This document shows, piece after piece, positions 44,708-54,110 of a DNA stretch of 64,000 nucleotides (positions are counted from its first letter, which is position 1; each line of letters starts with the position of its first letter). A model generated the notes under the pieces. That model made no database searches. It was given only the letters and a program-made list of their open reading frames with translations, and was not told the DNA's origin. The translations under genes were made by a program, and so were the position numbers. Source of the stretch: Flavobacterium aquiphilum. GTDB taxonomy: Bacteria; Bacteroidota; Bacteroidia; Flavobacteriales; Flavobacteriaceae. Where the stretch lies: contig NZ_CP114288.1 of NCBI RefSeq assembly GCF_027111335.1, positions 4,340,001 through 4,404,000 of the forward strand. The letters run 5' to 3'.

Positions 44708-46981
44708 ATGAAATATATTTTATTCCCCCTCACATTTATCGCTTTCTGTTTAAACAGTCAGGCACAAGATATTGCAAGTAACACAAACAGTCAAAAAGAT
44801 AATAGCCTTTATTATTTTGCATCCGACAGCATTAAATCAATTAATGATACTGTAAAGAAAAAAGGACAACAATTAAAGGAAGTTATCGTAACCGGAAACA
44901 AACAACCAAAACCGGTTACCGCTTTACGTTCAGGAATAAAACCAATGGATGCTCCACAAAGCGTTCAAATCATTGAAGGAGAAGTTATCGGGCAACAACA
45001 AGCGATTCGTTTGAGCGAAGTCTTAAAAAATGCCAATGGTGTTTATGTAGGTTCTGCCCGTGGAGGTGCTCAGGAATCTTTTTTCTCCAGAGGTTATGAT
45101 ATGTCTGCCAACAATATGTTCAAAAACGGTTTCCGTTATAATGGGGGTTCTATCCCAGAAGTTTCTTCACTTGACAGGGTTGAGTTTTTGAAAGGTAGTG
45201 CCGCCTTATTATATGGTAACGTTGCACCAGGAGGAATCTTGAACTTGGTAACTAAAACACCTTCTTTCAAAAGAGGTGGTGAAGTTTCAATGCAAGTGGG
45301 AAGTTATTCGTACTACAAACCTACGGTAGATTTCTACGGCCCTCTAAATAAATCTATAGCTTATCGTTTTGCAGGTTCTTATGAAAACTCAGAAAGTTTT
45401 AGAGACGTAGTAAAAAACGAGCGTATATATGTAAATCCTTCATTCTTATTTAATGTAACTGAAAAAACTCAAATTACAGTTCAAGGAGATTATTTAAAAG
45501 CAGATTGGACTCCCGATTTCGGAACTGGGGCAATTACTACAACTTATACATCAACCATTGTCGATGTACCACGCTCAAACTTTTACGGAGCGCTTTGGTC
45601 TAACGGAAAAACTAAATCAGGAAGCGGTTCGGTTTTATTAAACCATGATTTTAACAAAAACTGGAAACTTAATTTCAACACTTCTTTCCAAACTTACGAC
45701 AGAGCATCTAAATCAACTGCTCAATTGGCAACTGTATTGCCTAATGGAGACTGGACCAGACCTTTGGTCGAAAACAAAAACTTAGAAACAATTGTTGGTG
45801 ATCAATTGAGTTTACAAGGAAACTTTAACACAGGAAGCATCAAACACCAATTATTTACAGGTGTGGATTGGGAAAATTCATTTGCAACTGCTTATACTTT
45901 TGCGTTCAATCCTGCAAATTATGACACGATCAACCTTTACACTTTTGATCCTGCAAAACAAAGAAATGATATCCCAAACTCTAGAGCAACCCAAATCGTA
46001 AAAACCGATACAAACCGCTTTGGCGCTTACTTCCAAGATTTGATTTCTATTACAGAGCAATTTAAAGTTTTAGCAGGTCTTCGCTGGTCTTGGCAAGAAG
46101 CTGAAGTAACTACTTATAAAGAAACTTCAAAAAACAATATTCAAACTGTTGCTCCTGAAAATGCAGTACCAACAGTTACTCCAAAACGTTTAGACAATGC
46201 TTTTTCGCCAAAAATTGGATTAGTTTACCAACCAACAAAAGACATGTCGTTGTTTGCAAGTTATTCTAACTCATTTACTCCAAACACTGGAACAACAGTA
46301 GATTTGAAGCCTCTTGAAGCTTCAATTATAGATCAATACGAACTTGGAATCAAAAAAGATTTCTACAAAGGAATGCTGACTACTAATGTTACTGTTTATC
46401 AAATCACTAATAGTAATTTAGCTCAAACAGCTCAATACAAAGCTGATGGTTCACTTAACTCAGATACCACAATCAAAGTTTTAAGCGGAGAAACAAAAAG
46501 TAAAGGTGTTGAAGTTGATCTTACCGCAAGACCCGTTGAAGGGCTAAGCATCATTGCAGGTTATAGTTATAACGATATGCGTTACACTAAAACATCAGGA
46601 TTAAACGGTAGTTTTATCGAAGGAGATCGTGTAGTAAGAACTCCTCAAAACACAGCTAACTTAAGCTTCTTCTATACTGTGCAAACAGGAGTATTAAAAG
46701 GGATATCTGTTGGAGCGATAGGAAACTACATTGGAGACCGTCTAGGTGGATGGAACAATCAATATGACAACGCAAAACCTGATGGAATTTGGCACAGAGA
46801 AATTCCTTTAGAAGGCTACACAACAGTTGATGTTTCTGCAGGATATACTTGGAAAAAACTCTCTCTTCTTTGCAAATTATCAAACATTACAAACGAGTTG
46901 AATTATACAGTACACGAAAATTACAGTGTTAACCCAATCGCTCCTCGTCAGGTAATGGCAACTTTAAAATATCAATTATAA
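44708..46981 (+). CDS. TonB-dependent siderophore receptor
   Basis: A 757-residue outer-membrane receptor without the carboxypeptidase-like domain of its partner at 34660. Signal peptide MKYILFPLTFIAFCLNSQAQ; a TonB-box-like LKEVIVTGN lies at about 57-65. The plug shows DAPQSVQIIEGEVIGQQQAIRLSEVLKNANGVYVG, FFSRGYDMSANNMFKNGFRYNG and DRVEFLKGSAALLYGNVAPGGILNLVTKTP, the pattern of FhuA-type ferric-siderophore receptors. The barrel ends in ATLKYQL. It has its own promoter with two palindromic sites and a strong terminator. Ligand unknown; a hydroxamate type is only a guess from the FhuA-like plug. Confidence 0.93.
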   Translation: MKYILFPLTFIAFCLNSQAQDIASNTNSQKDNSLYYFASDSIKSINDTVKKKGQQLKEVIVTGNKQPKPVTALRSGIKPMDAPQSVQIIEGEVIGQQQAIRLSEVLKNANGVYVGSARGGAQESFFSRGYDMSANNMFKNGFRYNGGSIPEVSSLDRVEFLKGSAALLYGNVAPGGILNLVTKTPSFKRGGEVSMQVGSYSYYKPTVDFYGPLNKSIAYRFAGSYENSESFRDVVKNERIYVNPSFLFNVTEKTQITVQGDYLKADWTPDFGTGAITTTYTSTIVDVPRSNFYGALWSNGKTKSGSGSVLLNHDFNKNWKLNFNTSFQTYDRASKSTAQLATVLPNGDWTRPLVENKNLETIVGDQLSLQGNFNTGSIKHQLFTGVDWENSFATAYTFAFNPANYDTINLYTFDPAKQRNDIPNSRATQIVKTDTNRFGAYFQDLISITEQFKVLAGLRWSWQEAEVTTYKETSKNNIQTVAPENAVPTVTPKRLDNAFSPKIGLVYQPTKDMSLFASYSNSFTPNTGTTVDLKPLEASIIDQYELGIKKDFYKGMLTTNVTVYQITNSNLAQTAQYKADGSLNSDTTIKVLSGETKSKGVEVDLTARPVEGLSIIAGYSYNDMRYTKTSGLNGSFIEGDRVVRTPQNTANLSFFYTVQTGVLKGISVGAIGNYIGDRLGGWNNQYDNAKPDGIWHREIPLEGYTTVDVSAGYTWKKLSLLCKLSNITNELNYTVHENYSVNPIAPRQVMATLKYQL

Positions 46982-47007
46982 AAGGACATCATTTTTCTAA
47001 ACAATCA

Positions 47008-47045
47008 AATCCGCTTCGTTTAACAATGAAGCGGATTTTTTTTTA
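47008..47045 (+). terminator. terminator of second TonB receptor gene
   Basis: AATCCGCTTC pairs exactly with GAAGCGGATT around ten bases, followed by about ten T residues. Confidence 0.9.
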
Positions 47046-47088
47046 ATAAATTGAGCAGAAATAAAAGCTCTTCTACTACTTATTTTAT

Positions 47089-47096
47089 TAGCTTTG
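47089..47096 (+). promoter_or_regulatory. -7 promoter element of HIT-protein gene
   Basis: TAGCTTTG matches TAnnTTTG, 28 bases before the ATG. Confidence 0.5.
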
Positions 47097-47123
47097 GTCC
47101 AATGAATTTTTAAAATAAATAGT

Positions 47124-47549
47124 ATGCCTAGTCCTGTTTCAGAATGCCTATATTGTCAAAACAATGACACTTTACATCAATTAATGATTAAAATTTGTGA
47201 TTTGGAAGTATCACAATTATTCCTTTTCAAAGAACAATCCTACTCAGGCCGTTGTAATGTAGTTTACAAAGATCACGCTGTCGAGCTATATGAGTTAACC
47301 GATGAACAACGTAACGCTTTTATGCGCGATGTGGCGAAAGTGGCAAAAGCCATGGCTGCCGCTTTTAACCCAACGAAAATTAACTACGGGGCTTACAGTG
47401 ATACTTTGTCACACTTACACGTACACATTGTACCGAAATACAAAGACGGATATGGTTTTGGAAGTGTATTTGAAATGAATCCTCAAAAAACATATTTATC
47501 GGATGCCGAATATGCAGAGGTAATCGAAAAAATCAAAGCGAATTTGTAA
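47124..47549 (+). CDS. HIT family nucleotide-binding protein
   Basis: A 141-residue cytoplasmic protein of the histidine-triad superfamily, hydrolases and transferases of nucleoside conjugates. The catalytic triad is in SHLHVHIVPKY near residue 100 (HxHxHxx). The N-terminus CLYCQN has two cysteines in a possible zinc site, as in Hint-type members. YKDHAVELYELTDEQRNAFMRDVAKVAKAM is the helix of the fold. It is a single-gene unit with promoter and terminator, convergent with valS. Confidence 0.93.
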   Translation: MPSPVSECLYCQNNDTLHQLMIKICDLEVSQLFLFKEQSYSGRCNVVYKDHAVELYELTDEQRNAFMRDVAKVAKAMAAAFNPTKINYGAYSDTLSHLHVHIVPKYKDGYGFGSVFEMNPQKTYLSDAEYAEVIEKIKANL

Positions 47550-47563
47550 AAGCTGAAAAAATA

Positions 47564-47598
47564 AACCCGACAAGTTTTAAAAACTTGTCGGGTTATTT
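47564..47598. terminator. bidirectional terminator between HIT-protein gene and valS
   Basis: AACCCGACAAGTTTT pairs with AAAACTTGTCGGGTT, a near-perfect palindrome related in sequence to the one at 19005. Confidence 0.85.
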
Positions 47599-47617
47599 AT
47601 TTTAATCAAAAGTTAGA

Positions 47618-50251
47618 CTACTTCAATCCAGCCAAACTTTGCTCAATTGTAGCAATTTTAGAAAGCGCATCGGCTTCTTTTTTGCGCTCGTTTTCAATAA
47701 TTTCAGGTTTTGCATTGGCGACAAACTTTTCGTTTGATAATTTCACCTGCACCGATTTCAAGAATCCTTGAATATAAGTTAACTCTTCAGTCAACTTTGT
47801 TATTTCGGCTTCAACATCAATATTTCCGGTAATCGGAATAAAATATTCATTCGATTTTACACGGAAAGACAAAGCACCATCCACTTTGGCAGAAACATAT
47901 TCGAAAGCAGAAATATTACCCAATTTCGTCACTATTGAATCAAAATACGCTGTCATCTTCTCACTATTGATTGCTTTCAATTCGATAGCATCTTTAAACG
48001 GAATATTCTTGTCTTTACGAATCGTTCTGATTCCCGAAATCACATCAATTGTATTTTCAAAATCAGCTATTAACTGTGCATTGAACGGTTTAATTTCTGG
48101 CCAAGTAGAAACAATTAATGCTTCTTCTGGAGTTCTTTCAGCAATTAATTGCCAAATTTCCTCGGTCAAGAAAGGCATAAATGGATGTAACAATTTCATG
48201 TTATTTTCCAACATTTCTATCGCTTTCGCAAAAGTTACGCTGTCAATCGGTTGTTGATAACCTGGCTTAATCATTTCCAAGAACCAAGAACAGAAATCGT
48301 CCCAAACCAATTTATAAATTCCCATCAAAGCATCAGAAATTCTATATTTCCCGAAGTTGTCCTCGATTTCCAAAAGCGTTTGCTGCAATTTAGCTTCGTA
48401 CCATTCAATCGCTACTTTCGAGGATTCCGGTTGCGGAATCGTATCTGATACTTCCCACCCTTTTATCAATTTAAACGCATTCCAGATTTTGTTAGAAAAC
48501 GCTTTTCCTTGGTTACATAATTCTTCGTCAAACATAATGTCGTTTCCTGCAGAAGCACTCAAAAGCAATCCTACACGAACTCCATCGGCACCGAATTTCT
48601 CAATCAATTCCAACGGTTCCGGTGAATTCCCTAAAGATTTAGACATTTTTCGTCTTTGCTTATCACGAACCAAACCTGTCAAATACACGTTCGAAAATGG
48701 TTTTTCTCCTGCATATTCATATCCAGCAATAATCATTCTGGCAACCCAGAAAAACAAAATATCTGGTCCGGTTACCAAATCATTGGTAGGATAATAATAT
48801 TTAAAATCTTCGTTTTCAGGATCCATAATTCCTCCAAAAACAGACATTGGCCACAACCAAGAAGAAAACCAAGTATCAAGAGCATCGGCATCCTGACGAA
48901 GGTCAGAAATTAGAAGTGAGAAGTTAGACGTTTTTTCTTGTGCTAATTTCAAAGCTTCTTCAATAGTTTCAGCAACTACAAAATCTTCTTTCCCGTCACC
49001 ATAATAGTAAGCCGGAATTTGTTGTCCCCACCACAATTGGCGAGAAATATTCCAGTCTCGGATGTTATTCAACCAATGTGCATAAGTGTTGTCGAAACGT
49101 TTTGGGTGCAATTTAATGTCACCTGTTTCCAAAACCGATTTGATGGCTGGTTTTACCAATTCTTCCATTTTCAGGAACCATTGATCAGACAAACGAGGCT
49201 CAATTACCGCTTTGGTTCTTTCAGAAGTTCCCACTTTATTCAGGTGGATTTCGGTTTTAACCAAATCACCATTCGCTTCTAATTCTTTTGCAATCTCGGT
49301 ACGAACAACAAAACGGTCTTTACCTTGATAATGCAAACCAAAACTGTTCAGCGTTGCATCATCATTGAAAATATCAACAATTTCAAGATTATGTTTCTCT
49401 CCAAGGGTTTTATCGTTCATATCATGAGCCGGAGTCACTTTCAAACAACCAGTCCCAAATTCCACATCAACATATTCATCTTCAATAATAGGAATCACTC
49501 GGCCACAAATAGGAACTATTGCTTTTTTCCCTTTCAAATGAGTAAAACGATCATCATTCGGGTTGATACAAATTGCTGTATCCCCAAAAATAGTTTCCGG
49601 ACGTGTCGTAGCAACAGTCAGAAAATCTTCGCTTCCTTCGATCTTATATTTAAGGAAAAATAATTTTCCTTGTTGTTCTTCATAAATAACTTCTTCGTCT
49701 GACAAAGTCGTTTTTGCCTCCGGGTCCCAGTTTACCATTCGGTAACCACGATAGATCAAACCTTTGTTGTACAAATCCACAAAAGAACGAATTACCGATG
49801 CTGACATATCCGGATCCATTGTAAACTTGGTTCTTTCCCAATCGCAGGAACAACCCAATTGTTTCAATTGTTCCAAGATTGTCCCTCCATATTTGTCGGT
49901 CCATTCCCAAGCGTGTTTCAAGAACTCTTCTCGGGTCAAATCATTTTTATTGATTCCTTCCGCTTTCAATTTGGCTACTACCTTGGCTTCGGTGGCAATA
50001 GAGGCGTGATCCGTTCCCGGAACCCAGCAGGCATTGAAACCTTTTAGACGTGCTCTTCGAATCAACACATCCTGAATCGTATTGTTAAGCATGTGCCCCA
50101 TGTGTAACACTCCTGTTACGTTAGGCGGTGGAATCACGATAGAGTAAGGTGTTCTATGGTCGGGCTTAGAATGAAAATAATTATTTTTCATCCAATACGC
50201 ATACCATTTGTTCTCAATAGTTTTAGCGTCAAATTGTGCGGGAATTGTCAT
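47618..50251 (-). CDS. valS: valyl-tRNA synthetase
   Basis: Class I enzyme that charges tRNA-Val, 877 residues from the ATG at 50251. The frame is open to 50299, but the extra MVKLKFKLTIKRIHNK is basic and unlike the family, and MTIPAQFDAKTIENKWYAYW is the usual start. Motifs: HIGH form in PPPNVTGVLHMGHMLNN, KMSKS in RRKMSKSLGNSPEP, editing-domain TTRPETIFGDTAI, and the anticodon-domain FSSWLWPMSVFGG to SAGNDIMFDE stretch. A C-terminal coiled-coil arm (IDVEAEITKLTEELTYIQGFLKSVQVKLSNEKF) is the typical ValS tail. The promoter (TACTTTTG at 50371) is over 100 bases upstream. Confidence 0.97.
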   Translation of the reverse strand: MTIPAQFDAKTIENKWYAYWMKNNYFHSKPDHRTPYSIVIPPPNVTGVLHMGHMLNNTIQDVLIRRARLKGFNACWVPGTDHASIATEAKVVAKLKAEGINKNDLTREEFLKHAWEWTDKYGGTILEQLKQLGCSCDWERTKFTMDPDMSASVIRSFVDLYNKGLIYRGYRMVNWDPEAKTTLSDEEVIYEEQQGKLFFLKYKIEGSEDFLTVATTRPETIFGDTAICINPNDDRFTHLKGKKAIVPICGRVIPIIEDEYVDVEFGTGCLKVTPAHDMNDKTLGEKHNLEIVDIFNDDATLNSFGLHYQGKDRFVVRTEIAKELEANGDLVKTEIHLNKVGTSERTKAVIEPRLSDQWFLKMEELVKPAIKSVLETGDIKLHPKRFDNTYAHWLNNIRDWNISRQLWWGQQIPAYYYGDGKEDFVVAETIEEALKLAQEKTSNFSLLISDLRQDADALDTWFSSWLWPMSVFGGIMDPENEDFKYYYPTNDLVTGPDILFFWVARMIIAGYEYAGEKPFSNVYLTGLVRDKQRRKMSKSLGNSPEPLELIEKFGADGVRVGLLLSASAGNDIMFDEELCNQGKAFSNKIWNAFKLIKGWEVSDTIPQPESSKVAIEWYEAKLQQTLLEIEDNFGKYRISDALMGIYKLVWDDFCSWFLEMIKPGYQQPIDSVTFAKAIEMLENNMKLLHPFMPFLTEEIWQLIAERTPEEALIVSTWPEIKPFNAQLIADFENTIDVISGIRTIRKDKNIPFKDAIELKAINSEKMTAYFDSIVTKLGNISAFEYVSAKVDGALSFRVKSNEYFIPITGNIDVEAEITKLTEELTYIQGFLKSVQVKLSNEKFVANAKPEIIENERKKEADALSKIATIEQSLAGLK

Positions 50252-50370
50252 TTTATTGTGGATTCTTTTAATCGTTAATTTAAATTTCAACTTAACCAAT
50301 TAAACAAAAAATTGATTAAATAAATAAACTTCTAACTCTTTGGTTTGATTTTTGATATTGAAATAAAGCA

Positions 50371-50378
50371 CAAAAGTA
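50371..50378 (-). promoter_or_regulatory. -7 promoter element of valS
   Basis: The minus strand reads TACTTTTG, matching TAnnTTTG. It leaves a leader of about 110 bases before the ATG at 50251, in which I see no T-box-like or other recognised switch. Confidence 0.45.
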
Positions 50379-50468
50379 AATAATTAAGAACAGTATAAAA
50401 AGCGAAATAAAAAATTGTGCATTAATTAAAAGATACTATATTTACTATACCTACTAAAAAACAATGAC

Positions 50469-50858
50469 ATGAAAAATATTATTTCATTTATCGTATTACT
50501 CTTTTTGAGCACTATTGGCTTAGCACAAAGTGGTCCAAAAATCAAAATCCTGCAGGCAGAAAACACTGTCGATTATGGGAAGGTGTACAAATCAAGCGAC
50601 AATGGTGTCCGTAGTTTTACATTCACCAACATCGGTGATGCGCCCTTGAACATCAACGGAATTCAATCTACCGCAAGTTGCACCATATTGTATAAACCGA
50701 ATCAAGCTATTGCTCCCGGAAAATCAGACCGAATTGATATCAAATACAACATGACTCCCGGACCGATCCGAAAAACCATTACTTTAGAAACCAACGCGGT
50801 TAACTATGATGAAGGCAGGGTACCTTTAAAAATCAAAGGGGAAATACTCTCCAACTAA
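50469..50858 (+). CDS. DUF1573 domain secreted protein
   Basis: A 129-residue protein with signal peptide MKNIISFIVLLFLSTIGLAQ. The remainder is one DUF1573 immunoglobulin-like domain: TVDYGKVYKSSDNGVRSFTFTNIGDAPLNINGIQSTASCTILYKP, then APGKSDRIDIKYNMTPGPIRKTITLETNA. The single conserved Cys (ASCT) is present. Proteins of this type are common in Bacteroidetes envelopes, often in multiple copies. It probably lies in the periplasm; the partner is unknown. It is divergent from valS and ends at a shared terminator. Confidence 0.93.
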   Translation: MKNIISFIVLLFLSTIGLAQSGPKIKILQAENTVDYGKVYKSSDNGVRSFTFTNIGDAPLNINGIQSTASCTILYKPNQAIAPGKSDRIDIKYNMTPGPIRKTITLETNAVNYDEGRVPLKIKGEILSN

Positions 50859-50867
50859 AAAAAACTA

Positions 50868-50900
50868 AAAACGCTTTTAAAATTAAAAGCGTTTTTTTTT
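50868..50900. terminator. bidirectional terminator after DUF1573 gene
   Basis: AAAACGCTTTTAA pairs with TTAAAAGCGTTTT with a 3-base spacer region, T-run on both strands, between convergent genes. Confidence 0.85.
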
Positions 50901-52230
50901 ATAAAATATCATGCAGTTGAAAGGTAAATTTCAATAGTTGATTATTTCTTTCTACCTCCAAATAAATCCACTTATCATCTTCCGACTTAAACATTTCGTT
51001 CAATTTTTGAAGCGAGTATTGATACACGGGCATTTTATTAACTTTAACAATAATATCACCTACCCGCAAACCTGATTCTGCTGCCGGTGATTTTTTGCGA
51101 ATATTGGCAATTTCATATACCGGTTTAAGTTGGAATTTATATTTAAAATCATTGGTAACATTTTTTCCGTTGCTATCAAATGAAATTGCCCCAACTATTG
51201 GAACTGTTTCCATTTTCACAGTTTCCTGTACCCATTGCAAACCATTATGTTTTATTTCGATACCACTCTTATTATAACTGAATGGTTCGTCATAATAGGA
51301 ATTTTTTCTTAAATATAACTTCTCATTTTGATAGTCAAAAACAACCGAAAAGCGTTTTAAAATTTCGCCCCCAACAGATCCCACTCGATCTTTTACCATA
51401 CGAACACTCTTTATTGAAGTGGAATCAGGAAACGCAACAATCGGATGTTTAAAATCATAATTATCAAATGAAAATTCAGAGATCCTAGCCCTTCTGCCTT
51501 CAACATCTCCACTAAATCCTTTCCCTAAAAAATCTTCAAAATTTTTAGCAGGCACTTTAATTTTTTCGGATATGTTTTGAAAAAGCCAAACCGAATCACT
51601 ATTCCCAATATCAACTAACAATTTCGCTTTAACCGGTTTTTCTTCCATAAAAATATCCCCCATCAAATACGGTTTAAACCGCTCAACTGTAATTGGGGTA
51701 ACTTTGAATTTTTTCTCAATTTTTTTTCGATTAGCATCATCATTTTTATAAATAATGACTTTTTTTGATGCATAATCAATTCGAACTAAATTATCTTTAA
51801 AAAATTGATAGCCAATTATCCCATTTACAGGGATTCCTATTTGAGAAGAAAGATTGAAACTCTGATCGAGAATAACATAAATAAGCTGATGATAGGATTT
51901 CATTCCATCTAATTCCAAAATATTATTGGTAGTTTTCAAGCCTTCAATTGCTTCTTCACTTCCCAAACCTCTCAATGTTATTTTTTCTGTATTAAAAAAT
52001 GTAACTTCAGGATTATCTTCCAAACTAAAAAGAATAGTCTCCTCAACTCCGGTATCCAAAAGAAAATTCAATTCTACACCATTTACTTTTATTGGGATAA
52101 AAACTAAATTATTGATTAAGACTAAGGGCACGGTTACTTTTTCGACTCCTTTGTCAAACACAAAACCATCCTGGCCAAAAACTGGCATTATCATTAACAA
52201 TAAAAGAAAAAATACACATTTTTTTTTCAT
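50899..52230 (-). CDS. secreted retropepsin-like aspartic protease with PDZ domain
   Basis: A 443-residue exported protein (signal peptide MKKKCVFFLLLLMIMPVFGQ). Two retropepsin-like halves are visible. The first has LLDTGVEETI with Asp59 and a hinge NGIIGYQFFKDNLVRIDYASKKVIIY. The second has LLVDIGNSDS with Asp207 (DIG, not DTG) and GSVGGEILKRFSVVFDYQNEKLYL. A PDZ domain follows at about 355-440 (IANIRKKSPAAESGLRVGDIIVKVNKMPV). Together they fit a periplasmic aspartyl protease of the clan AA, in which both halves form one active site. The second Asp motif is atypical, so activity is not certain. Confidence 0.85.
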   Translation of the reverse strand: MKKKCVFFLLLLMIMPVFGQDGFVFDKGVEKVTVPLVLINNLVFIPIKVNGVELNFLLDTGVEETILFSLEDNPEVTFFNTEKITLRGLGSEEAIEGLKTTNNILELDGMKSYHQLIYVILDQSFNLSSQIGIPVNGIIGYQFFKDNLVRIDYASKKVIIYKNDDANRKKIEKKFKVTPITVERFKPYLMGDIFMEEKPVKAKLLVDIGNSDSVWLFQNISEKIKVPAKNFEDFLGKGFSGDVEGRRARISEFSFDNYDFKHPIVAFPDSTSIKSVRMVKDRVGSVGGEILKRFSVVFDYQNEKLYLRKNSYYDEPFSYNKSGIEIKHNGLQWVQETVKMETVPIVGAISFDSNGKNVTNDFKYKFQLKPVYEIANIRKKSPAAESGLRVGDIIVKVNKMPVYQYSLQKLNEMFKSEDDKWIYLEVERNNQLLKFTFQLHDIL

Positions 52231-52356
52231 TTAGTTATATTTCTATATTATTACTCAATTATACGATAATAATGAACGAAAAACAACAAAATTGGGATAT
52301 TGTTTACAGTTATTTTGGAAAATAAATTGCAAATTTGCACCTCAAATTTTACAATC

Positions 52357-53583
52357 ATGCCTGAAATTTCAATCAGAGGTCGAAGAATGCCGGAATCGCC
52401 AATCCGAAAATTGGCTCCTTATGCAGACATAGCTAAAAAAAAAGGGCATAAGGTCTATCATTTAAACATTGGACAACCTGATATAAAAAGCCCTGAAATT
52501 GCGATCAAAGCAATAAAAAATATTGATTTAACCATTATCGAATACGGTCCTTCTGCGGGATACGAGAGTTATAGAAAAAAACTGGCCCAATTTTATACTA
52601 ACCAAGATGTAAAAGTGGGTTATGAAGATATTATGATTACTACAGGTGGCTCTGAAGCACTTTTGTTTGCCCTTGGAAGTATCATGGATCCGGGAGACGA
52701 AGTTATTATTCCGGAGCCTTTTTATGCCAATTACAGTGCTTTTTCTGAAGAATCAAGTGCAACAGTAGTGCCTGTAATTTCGAACATCGAAAGCGGATTT
52801 ACACTACCCACAATTGAAGAATTTGAAAAAGCGATTACATCAAAATCAAAAGCAATTTTAATTTGTAACCCAAATAACCCAACAGGATATTTATATTCAG
52901 AAGCTGAAATCAAGCAACTGGGGGAATTGGTAAAAAAACACGATTTGTTTTTGATTGCCGACGAAGTGTATCGTGAATTCATATATGACGAAAGAGACAA
53001 ACACTTTTCGGTAATGAACCTTCAGGGAATCGAACAAAACGTAATCATGATTGATTCGGTTTCTAAAAGATACAGTATGTGTGGTGCACGTATTGGCTGT
53101 ATGGTCACCAAAAACAGAGAAGTTATTGCTGCTGCAATGAAATTTGCGCAAGCTCGTTTATGCCCGCCTACAATTGAGCAAATTGCTTGCGAAGCCGCTA
53201 TTGATACCCCTCAAAGTTATTTTGACGAAGTAATCGTTGAATACAAAGAACGAAGAGATATCTTAATCAATGAATTGAACAAAATTGATGGTGTAATTGT
53301 AAAAACTCCGAAAGCCTCTTTTTACTGTATTGCTCAATTACCAATTGATAATGCCGATAATTTTGCGCAATGGCTTTTGGAAAAATACGAATTAAACGGA
53401 GAAACCGTAATGATTGCGCCTGCTGCAGGCTTCTACTCGACTCCTGGCGTAGGATTGAATCAAGTTCGAATTGCCTATGTTTTGAAAAAAGAAGATTTAG
53501 TTAATGCAGTGCGAATTTTAAAAGAAGCTCTTGCAGTTTATAATTCTTTAAGCAAGCAACAGACAATAAGCAATACGTTTTAA
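52357..53583 (+). CDS. PLP-dependent aminotransferase (aspartate-aminotransferase-like)
   Basis: A 408-residue cytoplasmic enzyme of fold type I, class I/II. The frame is open to 52300, but MPEISIRGRRMPESPIRKLAPYAD is the usual N-terminus, so the ATG at 52357 is used. Visible are LNIGQPDIKSP, EYGPSAGYESYRKKLAQFY, NPNNPTGYLYSEAEI, IADEVYREFIYDE, the PLP lysine in IDSVSKRYSMCGARIGCM, and the Arg for the carboxylate in LNQVRIAYVL. The precise amino donor is not decided; aspartate or aromatic amino acid are options. A terminator follows. Confidence 0.93.
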   Translation: MPEISIRGRRMPESPIRKLAPYADIAKKKGHKVYHLNIGQPDIKSPEIAIKAIKNIDLTIIEYGPSAGYESYRKKLAQFYTNQDVKVGYEDIMITTGGSEALLFALGSIMDPGDEVIIPEPFYANYSAFSEESSATVVPVISNIESGFTLPTIEEFEKAITSKSKAILICNPNNPTGYLYSEAEIKQLGELVKKHDLFLIADEVYREFIYDERDKHFSVMNLQGIEQNVIMIDSVSKRYSMCGARIGCMVTKNREVIAAAMKFAQARLCPPTIEQIACEAAIDTPQSYFDEVIVEYKERRDILINELNKIDGVIVKTPKASFYCIAQLPIDNADNFAQWLLEKYELNGETVMIAPAAGFYSTPGVGLNQVRIAYVLKKEDLVNAVRILKEALAVYNSLSKQQTISNTF

Positions 53584-53614
53584 GCGTTATACTTATTTTC
53601 CAACTGTTAAATCT

Positions 53615-53648
53615 AAAAGCAATATCATTCAAATGGTATTGCTTTTTT
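53615..53648 (+). terminator. terminator of aminotransferase gene
   Basis: AAAAGCAATA pairs with TATTGCTTTT around a partly complementary loop, followed by six T residues. Confidence 0.82.
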
Positions 53649-53767
53649 GTTTTATAACAAACGGTTAACCATAAAATTTTATTTTACCGTATAAGGCATT
53701 TAAGATCATTCAAGGCTATTTTGGATAATTATTAATGTGAATTTTACTAAGCTTAAGTTTTAGGGAG

Positions 53768-54046
53768 AGACCTAACAGGTTTTTAAAACATAAGTGTTCG
53801 GAAGATATGAATTGGTTGAATTCACTAGGTTTTACGCACAGTTTGTCATTCCGAGGAACGAGGAATCACACTAGTTGATTACATTATGTGATTTCTCCCG
53901 ATGGTCGAAATGACAAATCTTTGCGGATAATCCGTTGTCTAAATATCAATTTTAAAAAGAACAACATACTCTAAAGACAATACAGTGTTAAAAATAAGCG
54001 TTTTACAGTCTTCCGAACACGTGTGTTTTAAAAACCTGTTAGTTCT
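53768..54046. mobile_element. MITE-like element, copy B (279 bp)
   Basis: Terminal inverted repeats at 53768-53805 and 54009-54046 agree at 34 of 38 positions and carry the same AGA-CTAACAGGTTTTTAAAACA core as copy A at 43111. Inner inverted repeats (TTTGTCATTCCGAGG, and CGAAATGACAAA) also match copy A. No transposase gene. The element is copied at two sites about 10.7 kb apart, so it is or was mobile. Confidence 0.82.
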
Positions 54047-54110
54047 GAATCACAGAATGTTATTTCAGTTCTTGATTTTTATTTCTGATGAAACAAAAAT
54101 GTTGCTCATT

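Noticed and set aside
50252..50299. Extended start of valS
   Set aside because: The added residues are basic and not family-like; the ATG at 50251 matches known valyl-tRNA synthetase starts.
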